A stretch of 64,000 nt of DNA from Cellvibrio sp. PSBB023. GTDB taxonomy: Bacteria; Pseudomonadota; Gammaproteobacteria; Pseudomonadales; Cellvibrionaceae. The translations under genes and the position numbers were made by a program. Shown here piece after piece: positions 35,619-44,904 of this stretch. Each line of letters begins with the position of its first letter. Positions within the stretch are counted from its first letter, which is position 1. The DNA lies in NCBI RefSeq assembly GCF_002007605.1, contig NZ_CP019799.1, forward strand, positions 4,519,501 through 4,583,500, written 5' to 3'. The notes under the pieces were generated by a model. That model saw nothing but the letters and a program-made list of their open reading frames with translations. It made no database searches and was not told where the DNA came from.

Positions 35619-36608
35619 TTAAAGCTCCACCCAGCGGCCTTCGGCGGCGCTGGCAAACACGGAATCGATAACGCGCATATTGTTGATTGCATCTGTCAGC
35701 GGTGTAGGCACCGGCTCCTTATTGATGATGCTGCGCGCAAAAGCGTCGACCATTTCGCGATAGTGATCGCTGGAATCAATCGCAATAATTTCGTTTTCAC
35801 CGTTGTGTTTGATGTGAATTTCTGTAGCGCTATCGCTGATTGGATTGAACGGCACGGGCAGCAAAATACTGCCTTTTTCACCGTAAGCTTCCATGTATTG
35901 ATGAGGCTCAATTTTGGTAGAGGCAGTAAACGTGGCGCTGCCTTGATCAAACTCCAAAATGCCTGAGACAAAACAATCCACTTCATAATCTTCGTAGGGC
36001 GTAATTTGTCCCACCACTTGTGTCGGCTCGGCATTGAATAACCAGCGCGACAGGGAAATGCAGTAACAGCCAATATCCATTAATGCACCACCGCCCATAT
36101 CGGCGTGGTTGCGGATATTCGCTGATTCACGATTGTTGTAAGAAAAATGCGAATGCAAGGTGAGTAACTTGCCAATGCGGCCAGAGTCGATCAAGGCCTT
36201 GGCGGCTTGCCAGCGCGGATGAAAGCGATACATAAAGGCTTCCATGGCATTAAGGTGCGGATGTGCCTTGGCGGCATCGAGCAAACGCTGGGCATCGTCA
36301 GCATTTAAGCCCAAAGGTTTTTCGCACAGTATATGTTTGCCTGCTTGCAGGGCTTTAATTGACCAATCCACATGCAAATGATTGGGCAGCGGGTTGTAGA
36401 TGGCATCGATATCCGGGTCAGCAAGCAATTCTTCGTAGCTGCCGTAAGCGCGGGCAATACCTAATTCATCGGCGGCTTTACGCGCACTTTGAGCATCTCT
36501 TGAGCAGATGGCAATTACGTCGTTGTGTGTGGAGCTTTGCAGTGCGGGAATCACTTTGGTGCGGCCGATTTTGGCGGTACTGAGAATGCCCCAGCGAATT
36601 TTTTTCAT
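35619..36608 (-). CDS. Gfo/Idh/MocA family oxidoreductase
   Basis: A 329-residue NAD(P)-dependent sugar or cyclitol dehydrogenase type. The N-terminal Rossmann domain starts with IRWGILSTAKIGRTKVIPAL, the catalytic-region EKP lies in ILCEKPLGLNADDA, and the C-terminal beta-sheet domain has ADMGGGALMDIGCYCI. It may act on sugars such as xylose or glucose (xylose dehydrogenase-like), but the substrate cannot be inferred. It lies 39 bases upstream of ndh on the same strand. Confidence 0.85.
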   Translation of the reverse strand: MKKIRWGILSTAKIGRTKVIPALQSSTHNDVIAICSRDAQSARKAADELGIARAYGSYEELLADPDIDAIYNPLPNHLHVDWSIKALQAGKHILCEKPLGLNADDAQRLLDAAKAHPHLNAMEAFMYRFHPRWQAAKALIDSGRIGKLLTLHSHFSYNNRESANIRNHADMGGGALMDIGCYCISLSRWLFNAEPTQVVGQITPYEDYEVDCFVSGILEFDQGSATFTASTKIEPHQYMEAYGEKGSILLPVPFNPISDSATEIHIKHNGENEIIAIDSSDHYREMVDAFARSIINKEPVPTPLTDAINNMRVIDSVFASAAEGRWVEL

Positions 36609-36816
36609 AATCGTATCTCTATTCTGGATAAGGAGTGGTCGAGGTTGATGTCCCTCTGTGGGCAGTAAGTGGTGCTAGTATAGCAATCTCGGGATGCTCA
36701 TCCTTGCTGGTTAAACAATCAGTGCTTAGCTGCTACACTCGCGATTTATTTCACCAGCTTACCAATTTAGAGTGCCATCGTCTGAATAAAATGCGACAAA
36801 TAACCGAGGAGCCGTC

Positions 36817-38145
36817 ATGCGTATTGACCGCCTGAATATTCACAATTTCAAAGGATTTCCCTCGAGAGAGTTTACTTTCCATCCGGAGTTCAATCTTATT
36901 GTTGGCACTAATGGCACCGGCAAAACTACCGCGCTTGATGCTCTGGCGGTTGCTGTAGGCAGCTGGTTTCTTGGTGTACGAGGTGCGGACTCCCGTCATA
37001 TTCGCCCTAGTGAGGTTATGCTGAGTGATTTTACGCATGAGTATGATGATAGTGTGGGCGGGCGTCATACCAGTGTTCAGTGGGAGCAGGTATTTCCTTG
37101 TGAGGTTGCGGCACATGGGCAAGTACAGGGGCGCAATGTCAGATGGACGCGTTCGTTGAACTCTCTGAGTGGTCGTACAACCTATGGAGATGCAGTAGAG
37201 ATTAAACGCCTAGCTACAGAAGCTGATGCGGCAATTCGAAAGGGGCAAGACATTTTGTTGCCTCTCATTTCTTATTACGGTACGGGGCGTTTGTGGCAGG
37301 AGCCGCGTGAGGCATTCCAGGTTTCTGATCCGATGAAGGTGGCGAGTAAGGAGGAGCAATCCCGATTAAGTGGATACTGGAATAGTGTTGATCCCCGGTT
37401 GTCAGTCAGTCAGTTAACACGCTGGATTGCTCGGCAATCCTGGATCACGTACCAGCAGCAAAACCGTGAAGCACCGGTGTTTACTGTTGTAAAGCAGGCC
37501 ATTATCAATTGTGTGGAGGACGCACAAAACCTCTATTTTGATGCCGCTTTAGGTGAGGTTGTAGTCGAATTCAGCTCGGGCCCCCGGCCTTTTTCCAACC
37601 TCAGTGATGGACAGCGCTGCATGCTGGCAATGGTGGGTGATATTGCCCAAAAGGCGGCAAAGTTAAACCCTCAGTTAGGTGGTAAGGTGTTGGAGGATAC
37701 CCCCGGTGTAGTGTTGGTTGATGAGCTCGACTTGCATTTGCATCCGCGTTGGCAACAAAAGGTGGTTGAAGATTTGCGGTCTACCTTTCCTAAAATACAG
37801 TTCATTTGCACCACCCACTCGCCGTTTCTCATCCAGTCACTCCGCAGTGGCGAGGAGTTGATTATGCTGGATGGGCAACCAACTGCCGATCTGGCAAATA
37901 TGTCCATTGAAGAGATTGCTCAGGGCATTCAGCATGTCGACAACCCTCATACCAGTTTGCGTTACGCCGAGATGTATGGTGTTGCTAAATACTATTTGGA
38001 TACGGTCGCGTCCGCAGCCACTGCTCCCTCTGAACAATTGGCTGAGTTTAAGAATGAGTTGGCAGAGACTTTAAAGCCATATGCTGATAACCCTGCATTT
38101 CAAGCTTTTTTGGAAATGAAACGAGTTGCGCAACTAGGAGAGTGA
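36817..38145 (+). CDS. Septu-like AAA ATPase (PtuA-type)
   Basis: A 442-residue RecF/SMC-like ABC-type ATPase. Walker A GTNGTGKTT starts at residue 30. The ABC signature is LSDGQRCMLAM at about 262, Walker B VVLVDELDLHLHPRWQQ at about 297, and a His switch CTTHSPFLI at about 330. It is immediately followed (3 bases) by an HNH nuclease gene, the architecture of the Septu anti-phage system (PtuA plus PtuB). A good ribosome binding site, GAGGAG, precedes the ATG. The ATPase is also similar to COG3950-type proteins, so the defence role is inferred from pairing. Confidence 0.78.
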   Translation: MRIDRLNIHNFKGFPSREFTFHPEFNLIVGTNGTGKTTALDALAVAVGSWFLGVRGADSRHIRPSEVMLSDFTHEYDDSVGGRHTSVQWEQVFPCEVAAHGQVQGRNVRWTRSLNSLSGRTTYGDAVEIKRLATEADAAIRKGQDILLPLISYYGTGRLWQEPREAFQVSDPMKVASKEEQSRLSGYWNSVDPRLSVSQLTRWIARQSWITYQQQNREAPVFTVVKQAIINCVEDAQNLYFDAALGEVVVEFSSGPRPFSNLSDGQRCMLAMVGDIAQKAAKLNPQLGGKVLEDTPGVVLVDELDLHLHPRWQQKVVEDLRSTFPKIQFICTTHSPFLIQSLRSGEELIMLDGQPTADLANMSIEEIAQGIQHVDNPHTSLRYAEMYGVAKYYLDTVASAATAPSEQLAEFKNELAETLKPYADNPAFQAFLEMKRVAQLGE

Positions 38146-38148
38146 TCG

Positions 38149-38886
38149 ATGCGACCGATTCGGCGTAATACTTCGCCCAGAGTTACAGATTTTACTGATT
38201 ACACAGACGCAAAGCCTGATTTGGTAGCTCGACTTGGGCCTTATTGCAGTTTTTGTGAGCGCCGTGTTATGACTCAGCTTGCGGTTGAGCATGTGCAGCC
38301 AAAAGGGTTGCCCGCCTATGCTCATTTGATAGGGCGTTGGAATAATTTCCTGCTCGCTTGCGTGAACTGCAATTCAACTAAGAATAAAAAAGATGTTGTT
38401 CTTTCGCAGGTTCTGCTGCCTGATCGGGATAATACGTTTGTCGCTTTTGAGTATCAGGATAACGGGACGGTCACGGCTTCTGCTCAGGCGATAGCTTCTG
38501 GTAATGGCACAGTTGCAAATAATTTGCTAAGTCTTACTGGGTTGGATAAGGCAGCGTTAAATAACCCCGATGAAAATGGCAAGCAAGTTGCTCTGGATCG
38601 AGTGAGGCAGCGGATGGAGGCTTTGTTGTGTGCCCAAGACGCACTAACCAGTATTCGAAGCCAGCCAGAGAACAATATGTTGCGCGATGCCGTAGTAAAA
38701 CTTGCAAAAGCATCTGGATTCTTCAGCGTATGGATGACCGTCTTCAACGATGACGCAGATATGCGTCTCCGATTGATCAACTCCTTTCCTGGTACTGCTG
38801 AAAGTGGCTGTTTTGATTTAATCAGCGGTAATACAGTTTCTCCATCGCCTAATCCTGACGCTCTTGTTGCGGGCGGCAAGATATAA
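38149..38886 (+). CDS. HNH endonuclease (PtuB-like)
   Basis: A 245-residue HNH nuclease with a zinc-type arrangement: Cys33 and Cys36 in PYCSFCERR, the active Glu47-His48 in VEHVQPKG, Asn66 in WNNFLLAC, and Cys71 and Cys74 in ACVNCNSTKNKK. This C-C...EH.xPK...NxLLxC.xCN pattern is shared by PtuB and TIGR02646-like proteins. The C-terminal half is helical and of unknown fold. It lies three bases after the ATPase gene, so the two form an operon that ends at the terminator at 38920. Confidence 0.8.
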   Translation: MRPIRRNTSPRVTDFTDYTDAKPDLVARLGPYCSFCERRVMTQLAVEHVQPKGLPAYAHLIGRWNNFLLACVNCNSTKNKKDVVLSQVLLPDRDNTFVAFEYQDNGTVTASAQAIASGNGTVANNLLSLTGLDKAALNNPDENGKQVALDRVRQRMEALLCAQDALTSIRSQPENNMLRDAVVKLAKASGFFSVWMTVFNDDADMRLRLINSFPGTAESGCFDLISGNTVSPSPNPDALVAGGKI

Positions 38887-38919
38887 TTTTAGCTCGTATG
38901 ATTTGTATCAAGTTACTTT

Positions 38920-38950
38920 CGCCCACCCTTCGGTGGGCGTTATTGTTTTT
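38920..38950 (+). terminator. Rho-independent terminator after the HNH gene
   Basis: Stem CGCCCACC / GGTGGGCG with loop CTTC (38920-38939), followed by TTATTGTTTTT. Confidence 0.9.
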
Positions 38951-39611
38951 ACCAAGGCAGCGGATCGCCATTGGAATGCCAGAAACCACCGGAGTTCTCC
39001 AGCGTTAACCCGGCGATGCGCTGGCTCAGGCGCTGTGCCGCTTCATTGGCGGAAATATCGCCACCAAAATTGACCATCGCCGTTTGCACATAGCCCGGGT
39101 GCAAAATAGCCACAGCAATACCACGCGGTTTTAAATCCCGTGTCAGTGACATAGCTGCCGCATTGAGTGCCGCTTTGGACATGCGGTAACCGTAATAGCC
39201 ACCGGAGCTGTTGTCGGCGATGGAGCCCATACGGCTGGTAATAAATGCAATTTTTGCCCCGGAGGCTAAATTATCCAGCAGGGCTTCCGTCACTCGCAGC
39301 GGCGCTTCGGCGTTGACTAAAAATTGCTGCTGCACCGATTCATAATCGATATTGCCCAACTGTTCATGTTGGAAAATCCCGGCGTTATTGATCAGCAAAT
39401 CAATCGATTTACCCTTGAGTTGTTGCGCCAGAGCCGCAATTGCCGCCGCATTGGTCACATCCACACCGCTAATAACCTGCGCTCCCGAGGCATCCAACTC
39501 GGGCGATGTGGTGCGGCAAATACCAATCACCTGCCAGCCCTGAGCGAGATAATGTTGGGTTAGGGCCAAGCCAATACCTCGATTGGCGCCAGTAATAACT
39601 GCTGTTTTCAT
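38949..39611 (-). CDS. Short-chain dehydrogenase/reductase
   Basis: A 220-residue SDR with the NAD(P)-binding VITGANRGIGLALT, the NNAG motif (LLINNAGIFQ), a catalytic Ser in ITSRMGS and YGYRMSKAAL (YxxxK). Typical of the C-factor/CsgA-like small SDR subgroup. Substrate unknown. It converges with the Septu-like operon and shares its terminator region. Confidence 0.86.
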   Translation of the reverse strand: MKTAVITGANRGIGLALTQHYLAQGWQVIGICRTTSPELDASGAQVISGVDVTNAAAIAALAQQLKGKSIDLLINNAGIFQHEQLGNIDYESVQQQFLVNAEAPLRVTEALLDNLASGAKIAFITSRMGSIADNSSGGYYGYRMSKAALNAAAMSLTRDLKPRGIAVAILHPGYVQTAMVNFGGDISANEAAQRLSQRIAGLTLENSGGFWHSNGDPLPW

Positions 39612-39686
39612 GAATAGTGTCTCCGCGCGTTCATTGGGTGTAGGTGCAATGTATGGGCGAGCCTAGCGCATAAAAAGGCGCAGTCA

Positions 39687-39944
39687 TTAATTATTTACCG
39701 TGATCTTCACCAAACGCATCACTAGTGGGCGCACGATCAAAATGCACACAAACGCCGATGGCATAGCGATGCGATAAGCATGCAGTACCTGCTGGAAGTA
39801 GTGATCGGCAATGCCGCTGTTGGCTGCCACGATAATCAACGACATCAAAAAAGCCATGATCAGAGACATATAAAACGCGAAGACGATAGGCATGTATTTC
39901 GGCGCGAGCTTACGGTTACTGCTGGTGGCTATGGAGTTTTGCAT
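39687..39944 (-). CDS. DUF2798 family small membrane protein
   Basis: An 85-residue protein with two membrane helices (IVFAFYMSLIMAFLMSLIIV and a second near MPSAFVCILIVRPLVMRLV), the usual layout of DUF2798. Function unknown. It lies 75 bases upstream of the SDR gene on the same strand and could share a transcript. Confidence 0.7.
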   Translation of the reverse strand: MQNSIATSSNRKLAPKYMPIVFAFYMSLIMAFLMSLIIVAANSGIADHYFQQVLHAYRIAMPSAFVCILIVRPLVMRLVKITVNN

Positions 39945-40164
39945 GGTTGGTACCTTCTGCTGGGGAAATAGTGGCGTTTCAGGAGGTACTCTACGTATTC
40001 CGGCATTTTGGCAGTAGGTGAGTGGCGCTAATTGCTCTGCTAAGCAAAGCTTATCAATTGGATTGTTTTTTCGGAATGTTTGATTGTGATTGGCTTTTCG
40101 GAGGTTGTTGGCAGAGCTGGCCTGTTTGAGAGAGACGTGTGTGGTTATGGATTCCCAGTAGTGC

Positions 40165-40350
40165 TTAGCTCCAAAGGTAGTACAGCCCCGCTATTGATGC
40201 CGTGAACAGAATAAAACCAGTTGTATATTCGGCGAAATGGCCATTTTTTGGATTGTGTGTCCGCGGATGAGCTTTAAAAACACTGGTGATGAACAGGGCG
40301 ACCAGAAAGATAGAGGCGAGTATTTTTAGCGTGGTTAAAATGAAAGACAT
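40165..40350 (-). CDS. Small hypothetical membrane protein
   Basis: A 61-residue frame with two hydrophobic segments (LKILASIFLVALFITSVF and TTGFILFTASIAGLYYLW) joined by a polar HPRTHNPKNGHFAEY loop. The two-helix hairpin and the composition support a real gene, but no family is recognised. It lies just downstream of the lipase gene on the same strand. Confidence 0.5.
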   Translation of the reverse strand: MSFILTTLKILASIFLVALFITSVFKAHPRTHNPKNGHFAEYTTGFILFTASIAGLYYLWS

Positions 40351-40459
40351 ATCAAATAAATTTATTGTGATGTTAATGAAATATTAAAAACTCAACGGCA
40401 TTGATTTGAATCGCTATGCCTGCCACAAGTTAGGTGAGCAGGCATAACACAAAAATCCG

Positions 40460-41629
40460 TTACAGTTTTCTCAGCGCATTACGTGCATGTTGATTAGCTT
40501 TTTCACTTAGGCGTGTTAAAACCTGGCGGATTAAACTGCGAGTAAGTTCCTTTTTGTTTTTGGCTACTGTCATTCCGATTGCCTGCATTAGTTTTCGCAT
40601 CAATCGCTCAACCCATATGCTTATGTTTTCTGCCAGATCAATGCCTTTTGCCAGGATATAAGCGATTTTATCTGCAACAGTAAATGTGCTGATAAATGTG
40701 GCTTGTATTCCCAGAATTGCCGTCATCGCCACTTTTTTAATGACATAAATGATGGCTGAATCTACCCAGCGCCAAAATGTTGAGGATGAGGTATCCACTG
40801 GCGATTTGGATTTAAGCCAGTCTTCAATTGCGCTTTCAATTGTATAAGGCTGGTCAGGGGCATCGCACATTTGTTGCCAGGATTTCCCATCTACCGATGC
40901 TATGTAATTCGCCATAAAATGCGCGGCGGCTGAGGTTAGCGGATGAGCAGAATAAAGATAGTGCCCTTGTCTGTCGTAAGGTGCATGAACAAATGGATAG
41001 AGTGGAACCATAGGTACTGGATCTGTGCGGTGATAGACACGATGAATGTTGCCTTCACCTATAGCTGACGTAGTACTTCTGGCAAACAACTCAGTGCCAA
41101 CTCTGGGGGCACCAAAGGTGTATAGCTTGGTTGGCAGTTTCAAGGTTTGTGCAACCCAGTCTGCAGCCAGCGATGCCACGGCGCCACCAAGACTGTGCCC
41201 AATGCAGTGAACGGTTTTGACGCTGCCTTTAAATGATGTAAAAAAGCTACGTATAGCTGGCAGCATAGACTCAAAACAGTGCTGGAATCCGGAATGCACC
41301 GGCCATCTACTTGTGCTTGAAAACGAAAGGCCGATGCGTGCATCGGTAAGTACGTCGGCCTTTTTGTTTTCCATAGTCGTGCCACGGAATATTAAGAAAA
41401 TCTCGCCTTTATTATTTTCACCGCCTTCGGCACAAACGCCAAAGCCATCTTTATGATTCAGCACCACTCGACCGCCAACTTCGGCCTTTAAGTGTTTTGC
41501 GGGTATTTTGTTTTGTTTATTTGATTTAAATACAGGGTGCGCTAAGAACAGAGCCATTTGGTTTTCAGTTTGTAATAGATAAACATCTGAAGCTAGTTCG
41601 GCTGCAGTCCTTGGGGTAATTTCTTGCAT
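40460..41629 (-). CDS. Class 3 lipase family protein, possible toxin effector
   Basis: A 389-residue alpha/beta-hydrolase with the lipase class 3 pattern: oxyanion region IFLIFRGTTM, nucleophile elbow CIGHSLGGAVAS (Ser146), an acid in HRTDPVPMVPLYP, and a His in GHYLYSAHP. About 130 C-terminal residues carry hydrophobic stretches (VIKKVAMTAILGIQATFIS, IAYILAKGIDLAENI) and a basic helical end. There is no signal peptide. It lies 12 bases after a DUF6795-like gene. The pairing and C-terminal membrane-active part suggest an antibacterial phospholipase, perhaps T6SS-delivered; this is inference. An ordinary intracellular lipase is the alternative. Confidence 0.75.
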   Translation of the reverse strand: MQEITPRTAAELASDVYLLQTENQMALFLAHPVFKSNKQNKIPAKHLKAEVGGRVVLNHKDGFGVCAEGGENNKGEIFLIFRGTTMENKKADVLTDARIGLSFSSTSRWPVHSGFQHCFESMLPAIRSFFTSFKGSVKTVHCIGHSLGGAVASLAADWVAQTLKLPTKLYTFGAPRVGTELFARSTTSAIGEGNIHRVYHRTDPVPMVPLYPFVHAPYDRQGHYLYSAHPLTSAAAHFMANYIASVDGKSWQQMCDAPDQPYTIESAIEDWLKSKSPVDTSSSTFWRWVDSAIIYVIKKVAMTAILGIQATFISTFTVADKIAYILAKGIDLAENISIWVERLMRKLMQAIGMTVAKNKKELTRSLIRQVLTRLSEKANQHARNALRKL

Positions 41630-41641
41630 AAGTTAATTCCT

Positions 41642-42073
41642 TTATAGTGTGGTTATAGATTCCCAGTTACAGGTAGTTCCCATCAAAACCCCATCGGCTC
41701 TCATGGTAGTAAGGTCATTTTTTAGCTCACAGGATAAATTAGATGCTTTCCCTCCGAGCTCACCATATAGGTGAGTGTTGGTTTTGCTGAGCGTCCAAAT
41801 TAAATAGCTCTCGCGTTCATACTCAACTGTGATTTCTTGAGTAATGACAATTTGAGCGAGTGGATTTTCCTTATAGGTTGTTATTTGTTGTGGAATTTGA
41901 AAATAGCCATTTTTATCTGAGGTAAATTCAAAGTTTTCTCCTTTTGCGTCCTTCCATTTGATCCACAGATTGATTTTCGCTCCCGCAGCAGGTTTACCTT
42001 CAAATGTAATTTTTCCCTCGAGTGGTGAAAAAAGTACTGCTTCTTTTTTCTCTCCACCAAAAAACAGTGACAT
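41642..42073 (-). CDS. DUF6795-like small protein next to the lipase
   Basis: A 143-residue protein beginning MSLFFGGEKKEAVLF. This start is chosen because AAAGGAG lies 7 bases before the ATG; the longer upstream frame lacks coding character. It has a carboxypeptidase-regulatory-like beta-sandwich (LEGKITFEGKPAAGAKI, FTSDKNGYFQIPQ) typical of DUF6795. Two cysteines (LSCEL, TTCNW) may pair. No signal peptide. It is transcribed just before the lipase and could be its adaptor or immunity partner. Confidence 0.65.
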   Translation of the reverse strand: MSLFFGGEKKEAVLFSPLEGKITFEGKPAAGAKINLWIKWKDAKGENFEFTSDKNGYFQIPQQITTYKENPLAQIVITQEITVEYERESYLIWTLSKTNTHLYGELGGKASNLSCELKNDLTTMRADGVLMGTTCNWESITTL

Positions 42074-42513
42074 AGCAACTCCTTTGTGAACATAAAAAAG
42101 TGAAATTAAAAAAGATGACAGGATAAGTATGCGTCTTGCTTTCAAAAGCGGGTGCTCCTTTACTCTCAGTCTTATTCCGGGCCAGCCTGATGTTGGCTGA
42201 TTTTTGCAGGTGGGCGGCAATTTGCCATACAGAGAACACTGGCTGGGCATTATTTGCTCAGTAGCGGCGAGTATTTTAGCACTGTGATTATTGGCTGGTT
42301 TGAGACTCGTCACTCATTTAAGTAGTCCCTGATGTGTTGAAGCGAGCCTGCTTCCGGCATGAGCGCAAGGGTGAGTCAATTTCATGCTTAGTCCTCTGGT
42401 AAGTGCTGTGGTTGCTCTGTGTGCTGTCAAATCTGCCATTTATGGATAAATGTTGATATTTAATGTATTAAGCAAAGCTTGGTAATCGACCTATTAATTC
42501 GGAAGCAATAACT
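42074..42513. other. Intergenic region between the DUF6795-like and LysR genes
   Basis: 440 bases between divergent genes. Frames that extend the DUF6795-like gene upstream run through here but show no family features. I see AT-rich sequence just before the LysR gene (42440-42500), where a promoter is expected, and no other feature. Confidence 0.5.
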
Positions 42514-43440
42514 ATGGATACCCTGCGTGGCATAGAGTGTTTTGTGAAGGCTGTTGAAGGGGGGAGTATTGCGGCGGCGGCGCGGCGCTTGGGGATTAGC
42601 GCCGCGGCGACCAGTCAGAATGTTGCCCGGTTGGAGACTTATCTTGGTGTGCGATTGTTGACGCGTACCACGCGCAGCATGGCGCTCACCGATGCAGGGC
42701 GAGTCTATTACGACAAGGTGGCGCAGCTGGTGCACGAATTGGAGCTGGCGCGTGCGGCGGTCACCGATGTGCATCAGGAATTGCAGGGGCGGTTGTGCAT
42801 TGCTTCCACTGCGGCCTTTGGGCGCCATGTGCTGGCGCCATTGATTCCGGCGTTTAGAGAGCGCTACCCGCGTCTTGAGTTGGAATTGAGCACCACCGAT
42901 CGGCGTGTTGATCATGTGCAGGAGTCGGTGGATGTCAGTATTCGTATAAAACAACAGCTGGATGAGGGCATGGTGGCCCGTAAAATTGCGACTGTGCCAT
43001 CCATCTTTTGTGCATCGCCCGCTTATATCGCCCGCGCGGGCCGCCCAACCACGCCGGCTGATTTGCGTGAGCACGATTGTTTGGTGTTTCGTTTACCTGT
43101 TGATGGTCGCTTTTTACGTTGGGGGTTCATCGAAAACGGTCTGCGTTTTGAAGCCGAGGTGCGTGCGACCATGATCAGCGACGACATTGATGTATTGGCG
43201 GGCTTAGCCGCAGCGGGCGGCGGCGTGACGCGTTTGGCAGCGTTTGTGGCCAATGATTATTTGCGTCGGGGCGAGTTGGTGGAATTATTTACCTGCGACG
43301 AATGCACCGGGTTTGATGCGGAAATTGAACCGCTGGATATTTATGCTTGCGTGCGAGATCGCCACCAATTAACGCCCAAAGTGCGCGCGTTTATCGAGTA
43401 CTTGCATCAGGCTCTGCCCGCTGAATGGAGGGCTGTGTAG
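42514..43440 (+). CDS. LysR family transcriptional regulator
   Basis: A 308-residue LTTR with an N-terminal winged HTH (MDTLRGIECFVKAVEGGSIAAAARRLGISAAATSQNVARL in overlapping parts) and a periplasmic-binding-like effector domain from about residue 90 (RLCIASTAAFGRHVLAPLIP). It belongs to the subgroup with conserved RVDHVQESVDVSIRI. Target genes and inducer are unknown. No obvious divergent partner adjoins it; the nearest is the lipase operon 440 bases away. Confidence 0.92.
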   Translation: MDTLRGIECFVKAVEGGSIAAAARRLGISAAATSQNVARLETYLGVRLLTRTTRSMALTDAGRVYYDKVAQLVHELELARAAVTDVHQELQGRLCIASTAAFGRHVLAPLIPAFRERYPRLELELSTTDRRVDHVQESVDVSIRIKQQLDEGMVARKIATVPSIFCASPAYIARAGRPTTPADLREHDCLVFRLPVDGRFLRWGFIENGLRFEAEVRATMISDDIDVLAGLAAAGGGVTRLAAFVANDYLRRGELVELFTCDECTGFDAEIEPLDIYACVRDRHQLTPKVRAFIEYLHQALPAEWRAV

Positions 43441-43597
43441 TCGCATTATATTATCGAGAACCGCTGAGTTTCGATTCAATATATTTTTTATCAATGAGTC
43501 TTGTTAGGGTTTTAATTTGCCATTAGAAGCAATGTGATGAATCTGCGGCGGGCTGGTCAATCAAACCAGCCCGAGCATTTATGTTTTCTGCAAAAAA

Positions 43598-44815
43598 TTA
43601 CCCGCGATTCATTCGCGGCAGGAAGAGGGTGATGATGCCCAGCAGTGGTAAAAATGCGCAGAGATCAAACATGTATTCAATTGAGGTTGCATCAGCCAGC
43701 GCGCCTAAGCCGGCGGCGGCTATGCCGCTAATGCCGAACATTAAGCCAAAAAAGACACCGGAAATCATACCGATTTTGTTGGGTACTAATTCCTGTGCGA
43801 GTACAACAATCGCTGAAAATGCGGATGACAACACTAGTCCAATCACCACGGATAACACCGCTGTCCAGAATAAATTGCAGTAGGGAAACAACAGCGTAAA
43901 GGGCGCGGCACCGAGGATGGAAATCCAAATCACGGCTTTGCGTCCGACCTTGTCGCCAATAGGCCCGCCAGCAAATGTTCCCAGTGCTACCGCCGCTAAA
44001 AACAGGAATAAAAATAATTGTGCATCTGCGACAGAGGTAGAAAATTTTTCAATTAAATAAAAGGTGTAGTAGTTGGTAAACGCGGCCATGTAAATGTATT
44101 TGGAGAATACTAGCAGCGCCAATACGGTGAGTGCACCAATCACCTGGTTGCGGGTGAGGTGTGCAAAGTGCGCGTGCTTTTTAACACTTTTGATAGAGGC
44201 GCCGGAGCGAATGGTCCAGCGGCTAACACCTAATAATACGGCGACGCCCAAAATAGCAAACAGCGTAAACCAGCCAATGGCGCCTTGCCCTTGCGGAATA
44301 ATAATTGCTGCCGCAAGCAGCGGGCCAAATGCCGAGCCCGCGTTGCCGCCGACCTGAAAAAAGGATTGGGCAAAACCAAAGCGCCCGCCCGATGCCATAC
44401 GTGCTACCCGTGAGGCTTCCGGGTGAAAGGTGGATGACCCCAAGCCAATCATAGCCGAGGCAATTAACAGCCAGGTAAAACTGGTAGCCAGTGCCAACAT
44501 CACCAAACCTAAGAGGGTGAACATCATGCCCATGGGCAGCAAATAGGGTTTGGGGTGTTTGTCGGTATACAGCCCTATGGCCGGTTGGAACAGCGACGCC
44601 GTCATTTGAAAGGCGAGGGTGATCATGCCGATTTGGGTGAAACTCAATTCATAATTGGTTTTCAGCATGGGGTAAATGGACGGCAAAATGGCCTGGATCA
44701 GGTCGTTCAGCAAGTGTACAAAACTCACTGCGCCTATGACGGGTACAAAGGTGCGCGTCGCATCAAATTCTGCGGGTTTGAAGGTTTGTTCAGGAATGGG
44801 TTCCATTTGGGTCAT
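43598..44815 (-). CDS. MFS exporter of the fosmidomycin-resistance (Fsr) type
   Basis: A 405-residue major facilitator protein with about 12 membrane helices. The start at 44815 (MTQMEPIPEQ) is chosen because the longer frame covers the divergent AraC gene. Fsr-like motifs are VSFVHLLNDLIQAILPSIYP in helix 1, QPAIGLYTDKHPKP in loop 2-3 and GLGSSTFHPEASRVAR in helix 4. Substrate unknown; drug or small-metabolite efflux is likely. It is divergent from an AraC-type regulator that probably controls it. Confidence 0.88.
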   Translation of the reverse strand: MTQMEPIPEQTFKPAEFDATRTFVPVIGAVSFVHLLNDLIQAILPSIYPMLKTNYELSFTQIGMITLAFQMTASLFQPAIGLYTDKHPKPYLLPMGMMFTLLGLVMLALATSFTWLLIASAMIGLGSSTFHPEASRVARMASGGRFGFAQSFFQVGGNAGSAFGPLLAAAIIIPQGQGAIGWFTLFAILGVAVLLGVSRWTIRSGASIKSVKKHAHFAHLTRNQVIGALTVLALLVFSKYIYMAAFTNYYTFYLIEKFSTSVADAQLFLFLFLAAVALGTFAGGPIGDKVGRKAVIWISILGAAPFTLLFPYCNLFWTAVLSVVIGLVLSSAFSAIVVLAQELVPNKIGMISGVFFGLMFGISGIAAAGLGALADATSIEYMFDLCAFLPLLGIITLFLPRMNRG

Positions 44816-44877
44816 TTCGGTAGCTATCTCCGCGGGTTCTGGGCCTTTGCAGTATAAGGTGCCGTAAAAAGCAGAAA

Positions 44878-44904
44878 TGACATAAACTGTCGAATAAGTG
44901 ACAT
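44878..44904. promoter_or_regulatory. Paired direct repeats, candidate AraC-type operator
   Basis: TGACAT at 44878 and again at 44899, exactly 21 bp apart (two helical turns), each preceded by an A-rich AA(A/G). They lie in the 183-base spacer between the divergent MFS and AraC genes, the spacing known for AraC-family direct-repeat sites. Confidence 0.45.

Noticed and set aside
43549..43573. Hairpin CGGGCTGGT / ACCAGCCCG between the LysR and MFS genes
   Set aside because: A 9-bp stem without a clear T-tract on either strand; it may terminate weakly but was not listed.
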